Positions 8,144 to 14,066 of a stretch of 23,191 bases of DNA are shown piece after piece (the first letter of the stretch is position 1; every line of letters begins with the position of its first letter). The notes beneath the pieces are model-generated. The model was not told where the DNA came from. It searched no databases and saw only the letters and a program-made list of their open reading frames with translations. Both the position numbers and the translations under genes were made by a program. Origin of the DNA: JAICLV01 sp036380925 (lineage in GTDB: Bacteria; Actinomycetota; Actinomycetes; Acidothermales; Acidothermaceae); NCBI GenBank assembly GCA_036380925.1, contig DASVDW010000129.1:1-23191 (forward strand), read 5' to 3'.

Positions 8144-8674
8144 TTGACTAGCGGACGCGCGCTGACGATCGGGGTCGCTGTCGGCATTCCTGAGCCCTAC
8201 GCCACCGAGCTGCGCAAGTGGCGGCAGAAGCTGGGCGACCCGATGGCCTCCGCGATCCCCCCGCACGTGACGCTGCTGCCGCCCACCGAGGTCGACCCGC
8301 TCGACCGGCCGCTGATCGAGAAGCACCTGCAGGCCGTGGCGGAGCGGCAGTGGCCGTTTGACATGCAGTTGCGCGGCACCGGCAGCTTTCGGCCGGTCTC
8401 GCCGGTGGTGTTCGTCGCCCTCGCCACCGGGATCAGCGGCTGCGAGCGGCTGGAGAAGGCGGTGCGCACGGGACCGCTCGACCGGCCGCGCCGGTTCAAC
8501 TACCACCCGCACGTCACCGTCGCCCATGACCTGCCCGAACCGCAGCTGGACCGCGCGTTCTCCGAGCTGGCGGACTACCAGGCTCGCTTCGAGGTCACCT
8601 CGTTCGGGCTGTTCGTCCGCGGCGCCCGTGGCGTGTGGCGACCCGAGCAGTCGTTCGCGCTGCTCGGCGGGTAG
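8144..8674 (+). CDS. 2'-5' RNA ligase family (2H phosphoesterase) protein
   Basis: A protein of about 176 residues. It has the two HxT motifs that define the 2H phosphoesterase fold, His41-Val-Thr43 in PPHVTLLPPT and His123-Val-Thr125 in YHPHVTVAHDL, about 80 residues apart as in LigT/2'-5' RNA ligase relatives. Such proteins hydrolyse or ligate 2',5' or cyclic phosphodiester bonds; the physiological substrate in actinobacteria is not known. The start is a TTG at 8144, 4 nt after the trpS stop, with GGAAAGG upstream inside the end of trpS. It is the only start-like codon before the conserved ALTIGVAVGIPEPY segment, so the N-terminus is moderately certain. It is likely co-transcribed with trpS. 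Confidence 0.85.
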   Translation: MTSGRALTIGVAVGIPEPYATELRKWRQKLGDPMASAIPPHVTLLPPTEVDPLDRPLIEKHLQAVAERQWPFDMQLRGTGSFRPVSPVVFVALATGISGCERLEKAVRTGPLDRPRRFNYHPHVTVAHDLPEPQLDRAFSELADYQARFEVTSFGLFVRGARGVWRPEQSFALLGG

Positions 8675-8688
8675 CACATCGCGACCGC

Positions 8689-8701
8689 GCCGCCCGGCGG
8701 C
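8689..8701. terminator. GC dyad between convergent RNA-ligase-like and csp genes
   Basis: GCCGCC and GGCGGC flank a single C between two genes that end towards each other. The geometry forces a smaller stem with a 3-5 nt loop, and no T-run is seen. It is a possible but weak bidirectional terminator. Confidence 0.2.
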
Positions 8702-8765
8702 GTGAACCAGCGCCGGGGGTCAGGCCCGCGGGTGAGGCGTCAGCCCGAGATGAGCGGGTGGATGA

Positions 8766-8972
8766 TCAGGCGGTGATGGGCCGAACCGACTCGGCCTGCG
8801 GGCCTTTTTGGCCCTGGGTGACTTCGAACTCCACCCGCTGATCCTGATCCAGGGACTTGTAGCCGTCCATCTGGATCGCGGAGTAGTGGACAAATACGTC
8901 CGGACCGCCGTCGACTGCGATAAAGCCGAAACCCTTCTCGGCGTTGAACCACTTGACCGTGCCTTGCGCCAC
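8766..8972 (-). CDS. Cold-shock domain protein (CspA family)
   Basis: A 68-residue single-domain cold-shock protein that binds single-stranded RNA/DNA. The N-terminus GTVKWFNAEKGFGFI contains the RNP1 motif KGFGFI, and VFVHYSAI is the RNP2 motif, with Tyr where Phe is commoner. The GTG at 8970-8972 is preferred because GGAG lies 6 nt upstream and it gives the standard M-A-Q-G-T-V-K-W start. The open frame continues to a TTG at 9008, but those extra residues are not family-like. The gene stands alone on the minus strand, about 160 bp from the end of the next minus-strand gene. It could have a long 5' leader, as many csp genes do; no clear promoter was identified. Confidence 0.96.
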   Translation of the reverse strand: MAQGTVKWFNAEKGFGFIAVDGGPDVFVHYSAIQMDGYKSLDQDQRVEFEVTQGQKGPQAESVRPITA

Positions 8973-9071
8973 TGCGACTCCTGACTCCGACGGATCTGCC
9001 GACGCCAATCCCCGCGCCGACTTGTTGCGCCGACGATGTTGCTAGTCCGAACGGCCCGAAAGGTACACGCC

Positions 9072-9185
9072 GTGATCGCCGAGGGGAAGTCGCTGGCCGA
9101 AGATATCCGCAAGTTCGTCGCCGCCGGGGCGGCTAGGACCGGTCCGAAATGTCGCCTAACGCCGATAATCGTGACAAACCGGTGA
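9072..9185 (+). other. Possible 37-codon small ORF in the csp-dac gap
   Basis: GTG at 9072 opens a 37-codon frame ending in TGA at 9183-9185, with GAAAGG 8 nt upstream. The product would begin MIAEGKSLAEDIRKFVAAGA, a plausible amphipathic helix. The last third overlaps the end of the carboxypeptidase gene on the other strand. I recognise no homologue. It could be a real small protein, the remnant of a lost gene, or chance. Confidence 0.2.
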
Positions 9186-10386
9186 GGTAGCGGCTGTCCT
9201 GGCGCAGCAGCCGGCGGCGGCGCAGCAGCAGCCGCCCGAGCGCGGCGGCGAAGAACAGGCCGCCCAGACCGACCGCCCCCCACTTGACGATCGGGCCGAA
9301 CACCGCGCCGCCGGTGGACGCGGCGGGCCGCGCCGGTCCGGCCATCACTCCGGACGACGGGTGGCCGTCACCGCCCGGCGCGACGTCGGCGGCCGTCGCG
9401 GTGGGCTGCGGGCTTGCGGCGGGCGTCGGCCGCCCGGCCGCTCCCGGCGGGACCAACACGCCGACCGAGGGCCTGGGCTGGACGCCGTCCGCCGCGAAGC
9501 CCCAGTCGAGCAGCGCCTGCACCTCGGGCCAGAAGTTCGGCTGGTCGCGCATCACCGCGACGATGATGGTGCGACCGTCGCGGGTGGCCGCTCCCACGTA
9601 GCTGGCCCGGGCGGCCACCGTGTAGCCGTTCTTGCCGCCCACCATCCCCGGATAGCTGTTCAGCAGCTTGTCATGGGTCTGGATCTGAAAGCTCGCGCCG
9701 CCGGGGGCGGGAAACGGCGCGCGGCGCACCGCGAGGTAGTGCCGGAACTGGGCGTCGCGCAGGCCGGCGCGGAAGATCAACGCGAGGTCGTACGCGGACG
9801 ACGACTGGCCCGGCGCGTCGAGACCGTTCGGGGTGCGGGCGACCGTGTCGCCGGCGTTGAGGTAAGCCGCCTCGGCGTTCATCGCGGCCAAGGTGGGTCC
9901 AAGGCCGCCGAACGCGTCGGCGAGCGAGACCGCGGCGTCGTTCGCCGACATCGTCAGCATCGCGGTGAACAGGTCGCTGACCTTGTACGTGGTGCCCGCC
10001 ACGATGCCGGCCTTCGTGCCGTCGGCGTTCGGGGCGTCGCGCTGCGCGGTGACCGGTTGTGAGGGCTGCAGCCTCGGGATCAAGGTGAGCGCGGTCAAGG
10101 TCTTCAGCGTGCTCGCCGGCGCGAGACGTTGGTGGGCGTTCAACGCCGCCAGCACGTCGCCGCTGTCGGCGTCGGCCACGATGAACGACGTCGCGGTGGT
10201 GGCTGGCAGCGGCGGCAGTCCGGGATCGACGACGACGCCGGGGCCGCCCAGCCGCGCTCCGCCGACAACCGCGCTGGTGTCGTCTGCGGTCGCCGCGACC
10301 GCGCCAACCGCGTCGACCGTGGCACCAACGGTGACCAGGCCGAGCGAGAGCGCGACGCCGGCGAGCCGGCGCAGGAGGGACGGCAT
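9133..10386 (-). CDS. D-alanyl-D-alanine carboxypeptidase (S11 family, DD-peptidase) with C-terminal anchor
   Basis: A 417-residue secreted, membrane-anchored penicillin-binding protein. It has a signal peptide at about 1-33 (LLRRLAGVALSLGLVTVGA then AVAATA) and a catalytic domain at about 60-300 with Ser92-x-x-Lys95 (STLK) and Ser147-Ala-Asn149 (SAN). A Pro/Ala-rich linker precedes a C-terminal membrane segment (about 366-388) and an Arg-rich cytoplasmic tail. The third active-site motif, normally KTG, reads Lys-Asn-Gly (252-254) in GGKNGYT. The enzyme would trim the terminal D-Ala of peptidoglycan pentapeptides outside the membrane. The ATG at 10384-10386 is preferred to an in-frame TTG three codons upstream; neither has a strong Shine-Dalgarno. 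The gene is divergent from the mutase gene, with a 69-bp gap. Confidence 0.93.
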   Translation of the reverse strand: MPSLLRRLAGVALSLGLVTVGATVDAVGAVAATADDTSAVVGGARLGGPGVVVDPGLPPLPATTATSFIVADADSGDVLAALNAHQRLAPASTLKTLTALTLIPRLQPSQPVTAQRDAPNADGTKAGIVAGTTYKVSDLFTAMLTMSANDAAVSLADAFGGLGPTLAAMNAEAAYLNAGDTVARTPNGLDAPGQSSSAYDLALIFRAGLRDAQFRHYLAVRRAPFPAPGGASFQIQTHDKLLNSYPGMVGGKNGYTVAARASYVGAATRDGRTIIVAVMRDQPNFWPEVQALLDWGFAADGVQPRPSVGVLVPPGAAGRPTPAASPQPTATAADVAPGGDGHPSSGVMAGPARPAASTGGAVFGPIVKWGAVGLGGLFFAAALGRLLLRRRRLLRQDSRYLTGLSRLSALGDISDRS

Positions 10387-10455
10387 GACCGGCAAAGACT
10401 AGCCGACGACGCGGAGCGGTCCCAGCGGGCGCGCGGCGGGCTATGGTCAGGAGGC

Positions 10456-12030
10456 ATGGATGCGCGCACCGAGTCCGATTTGCCGATCAGCGCGGTCTAT
10501 GACGCGTCCGCCTTGGCTGGCTTCGACCCGGCGTCCGCGCTCGGCCTGCCAGGGGAATTTCCCTTCACGCGGGGCGCCTATCGGGACATGTACCGAGGCC
10601 GGCTGTGGACGATGCGCCAGTACGCGGGGTTCGGCACCGCGGCGGCGTCGAACCGGCGGTATCACCAGTTGCTCGAAGCCGGCACGACCGGGTTGTCGGT
10701 GGCGTTCGACCTGCCGACGCAGATGGGCTACGACTCCGACGATCCGATCGCGCGCGGAGAGGTCGGCAAGGTGGGCGTGGCGATCGACTCGGTCGACGAC
10801 ATGGCGACGCTGTTCGAGGGAATCCCGCTCGACAAAGTCTCGACCTCAATGACCATAAACGCGCCCGCCGCTGTGCTGTTGCTGATGTATCAGCTCGTGG
10901 CCGAGGGCCAAGGGGTGGCCCCTAGCCGCCTGCGCGGCACGGTGCAAAACGACGTCCTCAAAGAATACGTTGCGCGCGGCACGTATATCTTCCCGCCGCG
11001 GGCGTCGCTGCGTTTCACCACCGATCTTTTTGCCTACTGCAAAGCGGAATTGCCGCAGTGGAACACGATCTCGATATCGGGCTACCACATGGCCGAGGCG
11101 GGGGCGACGCCGGTTCAAGAAGTCGCGTTCACCCTCGCGCACGGTGTCGAATACGTGCGCGCCGCGCAGCGCGCCGGGTTGGCCGTCGATGAGTTCGCGC
11201 CGCGGTTGTCGTTCTTTTTCGTCGCGCGCACGACGCTGCTCGAGGAGGTGGCGAAGTTCCGCGCCGCCCGCAGAATATGGGCGCACATCATGAAAGAGGA
11301 GTTCGGCGCCACCGACCCGCGCTCCCTCGCCCTGCGATTTCACACCCAGACCGCGGGGGTGCAGCTCACCGCCCAGCAGCCGGAGCTCAACTTGGTGCGG
11401 GTCGCCGTGCAGGCGCTGGCCGCGGTGCTCGGGGGCACGCAGTCGCTGCACACGAACGGCTACGACGAGGCGATCGCGCTGCCCACGGAGAAGGCGGCCC
11501 GGCTTGCGCTGCGCACGCAGCAGGTCCTTGCGCACGAGACGGATGTCGCGAAGACGGCCGACCCCTTCGCCGGCTCGTACGCGGTCGAGTCCATGACCGA
11601 CGACATCGAGGCGGCGGTGCGCGAGCTGATGGCGCAGGTGGAGCGCATGGGGGGAGCGGTCGCCGCGATAGAGCGTGGCTTCCAGCGGGCGAACATAGAG
11701 AAATCAGCCTACGAGGTGGCCCGCGGTGTCGAGTCGGGCGAGCGCGTCGTGGTCGGGGTCAATCGGTTCACCGACGGGGTGGCGGAGGCCTACCAGCCAC
11801 TGCGGGTCGACGCCGCGCTGGAGGCGGAGCAGATCGAGCGGGTGCGCGCCGCCCGGTCTGCTCGAGACGCGGCAGCGGCGAGCGCCTCGCTCGACGCGGT
11901 CCGCGTGGCCGCCGCAGGCGAGGACAACGTGCTGCCGCCGATAAAGGCCGCGCTGGCCGCGCGCGCGACCCTCGGCGAGGTCTGCGCCGCGCTGCGTGAG
12001 GTCTGGGGTCGCTATGAGCCCACCGACTAG
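10456..12030 (+). CDS. Acyl-CoA mutase large subunit (methylmalonyl-CoA mutase type), catalytic domain only
   Basis: A 524-residue protein matching the N-terminal catalytic TIM-barrel domain of adenosylcobalamin-dependent acyl-CoA mutases (TMRQYAGFG, LSVAFDLPTQMGYDSD, SISGYHMAEAG, LHTNGYDEAIALPTE, RTQQVLAHE). Tyr56, Arg174 and His211 occupy the positions of Tyr89, Arg207 and His244 of Propionibacterium methylmalonyl-CoA mutase, with identical spacing. Isobutyryl-CoA mutases have Phe and Gln at the first two, so methylmalonyl/succinyl-CoA interconversion is the best guess. The chain ends before any B12-binding DxHxxG domain, so a separate small subunit is needed, and none is in the window. AGGAGG lies only 1 nt before the ATG, which is unusually tight, but no other start fits. 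Confidence 0.9.
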   Translation: MDARTESDLPISAVYDASALAGFDPASALGLPGEFPFTRGAYRDMYRGRLWTMRQYAGFGTAAASNRRYHQLLEAGTTGLSVAFDLPTQMGYDSDDPIARGEVGKVGVAIDSVDDMATLFEGIPLDKVSTSMTINAPAAVLLLMYQLVAEGQGVAPSRLRGTVQNDVLKEYVARGTYIFPPRASLRFTTDLFAYCKAELPQWNTISISGYHMAEAGATPVQEVAFTLAHGVEYVRAAQRAGLAVDEFAPRLSFFFVARTTLLEEVAKFRAARRIWAHIMKEEFGATDPRSLALRFHTQTAGVQLTAQQPELNLVRVAVQALAAVLGGTQSLHTNGYDEAIALPTEKAARLALRTQQVLAHETDVAKTADPFAGSYAVESMTDDIEAAVRELMAQVERMGGAVAAIERGFQRANIEKSAYEVARGVESGERVVVGVNRFTDGVAEAYQPLRVDAALEAEQIERVRAARSARDAAAASASLDAVRVAAAGEDNVLPPIKAALAARATLGEVCAALREVWGRYEPTD

Positions 12031-12069
12031 ACCGATCCATCCACCGAGGTGAAAGGAGCGCGAGTCAAA

Positions 12070-12086
12070 CCTGCTCGGGAAGCAGG
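12070..12086 (+). other. Hairpin in the leader of the small membrane protein gene
   Basis: CCTGCT and AGCAGG form a perfect 6-bp stem around CGGGA, 40 bp after the mutase stop. It is one of several possible stems in the 128-bp gap: CGCGC/GCGCG lies further on, and a second perfect stem lies next to the ribosome binding site. No known riboswitch consensus was recognised. It could be a terminator without T-run, or part of a structured leader. Confidence 0.3.
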
Positions 12087-12129
12087 ACGCCCGGAGAAGC
12101 GCCCGCGCGACAGCCACCGAAGCGCGCCG

Positions 12130-12146
12130 CTTTCCACAAAGGAAAG
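12130..12146 (+). promoter_or_regulatory. Stem that would sequester the Shine-Dalgarno of the small membrane protein gene
   Basis: CTTTCC pairs with GGAAAG around ACAAA. The GGAAAGGAA ribosome-binding sequence for the ATG at 12159 lies in the 3' arm. Folding would hide it, so translation could be controlled by structure. This is inference from base pairing only. Confidence 0.3.
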
Positions 12147-12158
12147 GAACCAGCTGCT

Positions 12159-12449
12159 ATGACCCTCGTCATCGTCGTCGCCGCGATCGGAGCGCTCGTC
12201 TTGCTCGTTTCGATCCTGGCCCTCAGCCGCTCGAGGTTCGCCGACGAGAGCGAGCGATTCCGATATGTGTCCGATCTCACGTCGAAGTGGAGTCGCCAGC
12301 AGCAGATGCAATTGCGAGGCGAGCCGCGCCCCGGCGAACCGCGACCGGGCGGGTCGGCGGCCTCGACTGCCCCGGCTGCGAGCGCGGATTCCGCCGCAGA
12401 CAGCCAGATCGACCTGCGCGAAGCGGAGCGTGGCGCGCGGCGACCCTGA
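12159..12449 (+). CDS. Small single-pass membrane protein, function unknown
   Basis: A 96-residue protein that I do not recognise. Residues 3-24 (LVIVVAAIGALVLLVSILAL) form one membrane helix at the extreme N-terminus. SRSRFADESERFRYVSDLTSKWSRQQQMQLR follows, a charged and probably helical cytoplasmic stretch, and then a low-complexity Pro/Gly/Ala/Ser tail ending in DLREAERGARRP. GGAAAGGAA upstream of the ATG supports translation. The helix plus charged segment is convincing as a real protein; the disordered tail may be poorly conserved. It sits between the mutase gene and the nucleoside operon promoter, on the same strand as both. Confidence 0.6.
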   Translation: MTLVIVVAAIGALVLLVSILALSRSRFADESERFRYVSDLTSKWSRQQQMQLRGEPRPGEPRPGGSAASTAPAASADSAADSQIDLREAERGARRP

Positions 12450-12521
12450 GCCGTCCGGTCGGCCGGCCGCGGCCGCCGCCTCGGCCGTCAGATCACAGCG
12501 CCATAACGCTTTGGGCCGAGC

Positions 12522-12550
12522 TTGGCGGCGGGGTCAGTCAAGCGCATAAT
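12522..12550 (+). promoter_or_regulatory. Candidate promoter of the nucleoside uptake operon
   Basis: TTGGCG (12522-12527) and CATAAT (12545-12550) are separated by exactly 17 bp. They match the housekeeping sigma consensus at 4 of 6 and 5 of 6 positions. This places transcription start near 12557, about 160 nt before the lipoprotein start codon. It is the best promoter-like pair noticed in the window, and it lies in the only substantial gap before the operon. No operator-like palindrome was recognised between it and the gene. Confidence 0.5.
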
Positions 12551-12714
12551 CTCCGGGATGACGACAGCGGGAGCCGTCCCGGACGCACGGGCTCCAACAC
12601 CGAGACGGCGCCGTGACGGCGTCCGGGATCGAGGCGGGTACACCACGCTGGAGATCTGCAGTGCCCGACCTACTTCAGGGATTTGATCCATCGCGGAACG
12701 ACACCGGAGGCGTC

Positions 12715-13896
12715 GTGAAGAAGACCGTGCAGGGCATCGCGACCATTGGCGTGACACTCGCTGTGGCGCTCGCGATGACGGCGTGCAGCAGCAAGCCAAA
12801 GAGCTCAGCCAGCCCGTCCAGCAACACCCCGACGTCGTCGAGTCCGGCGTCCAGCGCACCCAGCACCGCGCCGTCGAGCGCGGCAGCGCCCTCAGGCAGC
12901 TCAGGCAGCCCGTCCGCCGGGTCGACGGGCGCGGCGAAGCTGTGCATGGTGCTCGACACCGGAGGCGTCGACGACCGTTCCTTCAACCAGTCGTCGTGGC
13001 AGGGATTGCAGGACGCCAGCAAGGCGAACCCGAACATCCAGATCTCCTATGTCGCGTCCAACTCGCAAAACGACTACACGCCCAACTTGAACGCCGAGGT
13101 CTCCAAGGGCTGTGACTCCGTCATCGCGGTCGGCGGCTTGATGGGCGACGCGGTCAAGAAGGCGTCGACCGACCACCCCGACCAGCAGTTCGCCGAGATC
13201 GACGCTCCGTCGAGCGGGCCGAACGTCTACGGCATCCAGTTCAACACCGCGCAGGGCGCGTTCCTCGGGGGCTACCTCGCGGCGGCCATGTCCAAGTCGG
13301 GCAAGGTGGCGACGTACGGCGGGCTGAACATCCCGCCGGTCACCATCTACATGGACGGCTTCTGGGAGGGCGTGCAGTACTACAACCAGAAGAAGGGCAA
13401 GAGCGTGCAGGTCCTCGGCTGGGATGAGAAGAACCAGAAGGGCGGCACGTTCGCGCAAAGCTTCACCGACCAGAACAAGGGCCGGTCGATAACCCAGTCC
13501 TTCATCTCGCAGGGCGCCGACATCATCTTCCCGGTCGCCGGTGGCACCGGACTCGGGTCGGGAGCCGCGGCGCAGGCGTCCGGCGGGAAGGTCAGCGTGC
13601 TTTGGGTCGACACCGACGGTTGCGTGAGCGCGCAGCAGTACTGCTCGGTGTTCCTGAGCAGCGTCGTCAAGGGTCTTGCGACCGCCGTCACCACCTACGC
13701 GAACACGGTCGCCTCGGGTCAAAAGCTCGGCGGCCAAAGCTACATCGGCACGTTGCAGAACAACGGGACCGGCCTCGCGCCGTTCCACGACTTCGACTCC
13801 AAGGTGCCGGCCGACGTGAAGTCGGAACTTGACCAGATCAAGTCCGACATCGAGGGCGGCAAGATCCAGATCACCTCTCCGAGCCAGCCGAAGTAA
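12715..13896 (+). CDS. BMP/PnrA-family nucleoside-binding lipoprotein of an ABC importer
   Basis: A 393-residue substrate-binding lipoprotein. GTG at 12715, 4 nt after GGAGG, starts a lipoprotein signal peptide (KKTVQGIATIGVTLAVALA) ending in the lipobox MTAC, so Cys24 would be lipidated. A Ser/Pro/Ala-rich spacer of about 48 residues (25-72) tethers the binding domain. That domain opens with KLCMVLDTGGVDDRSFNQSSWQGL, the signature of the BMP family, whose characterised members (PnrA, BmpA, NupN) bind purine and pyrimidine nucleosides. Later blocks are AAMSKSGKVATYGGLNIPPVTIYMDGFWEGV, AGGTGLGSGAAAQ and VLWVDTDG. The in-frame upstream extension to 12613 is rejected. It is the first gene of the operon and feeds the ATPase and permeases downstream. 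Nucleoside binding is inferred from family and neighbours. Confidence 0.94.
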   Translation: MKKTVQGIATIGVTLAVALAMTACSSKPKSSASPSSNTPTSSSPASSAPSTAPSSAAAPSGSSGSPSAGSTGAAKLCMVLDTGGVDDRSFNQSSWQGLQDASKANPNIQISYVASNSQNDYTPNLNAEVSKGCDSVIAVGGLMGDAVKKASTDHPDQQFAEIDAPSSGPNVYGIQFNTAQGAFLGGYLAAAMSKSGKVATYGGLNIPPVTIYMDGFWEGVQYYNQKKGKSVQVLGWDEKNQKGGTFAQSFTDQNKGRSITQSFISQGADIIFPVAGGTGLGSGAAAQASGGKVSVLWVDTDGCVSAQQYCSVFLSSVVKGLATAVTTYANTVASGQKLGGQSYIGTLQNNGTGLAPFHDFDSKVPADVKSELDQIKSDIEGGKIQITSPSQPK

Positions 13897-13920
13897 TCTC
13901 GGCGAAACTCGGCGAAGACT

Positions 13921-13937
13921 GCCCTGCGATCCAGGGC
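13921..13937 (+). other. Small hairpin ahead of the large intercistronic hairpin
   Basis: GCCCTG and CAGGGC pair perfectly around CGATC, 24 bp after the lipoprotein stop. Only 3 bp separate it from the much larger hairpin. Together they could block 3' exonucleases or slow RNA polymerase. Confidence 0.4.
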
Positions 13938-13940
13938 TTC

Positions 13941-13983
13941 GGCGCGCGGGCGGGCCTTTAAAAACCCGGCCCGCCTGCGCGCC
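13941..13983 (+). terminator. Large intercistronic hairpin between lipoprotein and ATPase genes
   Basis: A 16-bp GC-rich stem (13941-13956 with 13968-13983) contains a single G-U pair and an 11-nt A/T-containing loop (13957-13967). No T-run follows, so it is not a classical intrinsic terminator. Its position just after the binding-protein gene and before the ATPase fits a partial terminator or mRNA stabiliser. Such elements raise the level of the binding protein over the membrane components in many ABC operons. Confidence 0.7.
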
Positions 13984-14006
13984 CATCCAGCCGCAACGGG
14001 TGTCCT

Positions 14007-14010
14007 GGAG
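14007..14010 (+). promoter_or_regulatory. Shine-Dalgarno GGAG serving the first mini-ORF of the ATPase start array
   Basis: GGAG is 5 nt before the GTG at 14016. It is the only good ribosome-binding sequence near the ATPase start. The real ATPase start is 34 nt further on and lacks one, which suggests entry here followed by reinitiation. Confidence 0.5.
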
Positions 14011-14015
14011 CTGAC

Positions 14016-14066
14016 GTGGGACTCGAACTGCCGTGAAAAGTGACCTGCCGTGAAACTCGAACTGCG
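14016..14066 (+). repeat. Three imperfect 17-bp tandem copies of the ATPase start region, with two mini-ORFs
   Basis: Copies run 14016-14032 (GTGGGACTCGAACTGCC), 14033-14049 (GTGAAAAGTGACCTGCC) and 14050-14066 (GTGAAACTCGAACTGCG). Copies 1 and 3 agree at 14 of 17 bases, 2 and 3 at 12, and 1 and 2 at 11. Copy 1 reads M-G-L-E-L-P-stop and copy 2 reads M-K-S-D-L-P-stop. Each stop overlaps the next start as GTGA. Copy 3 is the true ATPase start, M-K-L-E-L-R. Because 17 is not a multiple of 3, each step shifts frame. The array probably arose by duplication of the start site. Confidence 0.75.

Noticed and set aside
10129..10455. Upstream extension of the mutase through the carboxypeptidase gene
   Set aside because: It is antisense to the carboxypeptidase coding sequence. 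AGGAGG sits directly before the ATG at 10456, and the protein aligns to the family from there.
12061..12110. Possible cobalamin riboswitch suggested by CGGGAAGCAGG near a B12-dependent mutase gene
   Set aside because: The required B12-box and core blocks are not recognisable, and the element would lie after, not before, the mutase. It is kept only as an unclassified structured gap.
12613..12714. In-frame GTG at 12613 as start of the lipoprotein
   Set aside because: It would bury the lipoprotein signal peptide behind 34 residues. GGAGG and GTG at 12715 give a standard signal with lipobox.
14033..14053. GTG at 14033 as start of the ATPase
   Set aside because: The frame stops after six codons at 14051-14053. 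Only the GTG at 14050 opens the ATPase.
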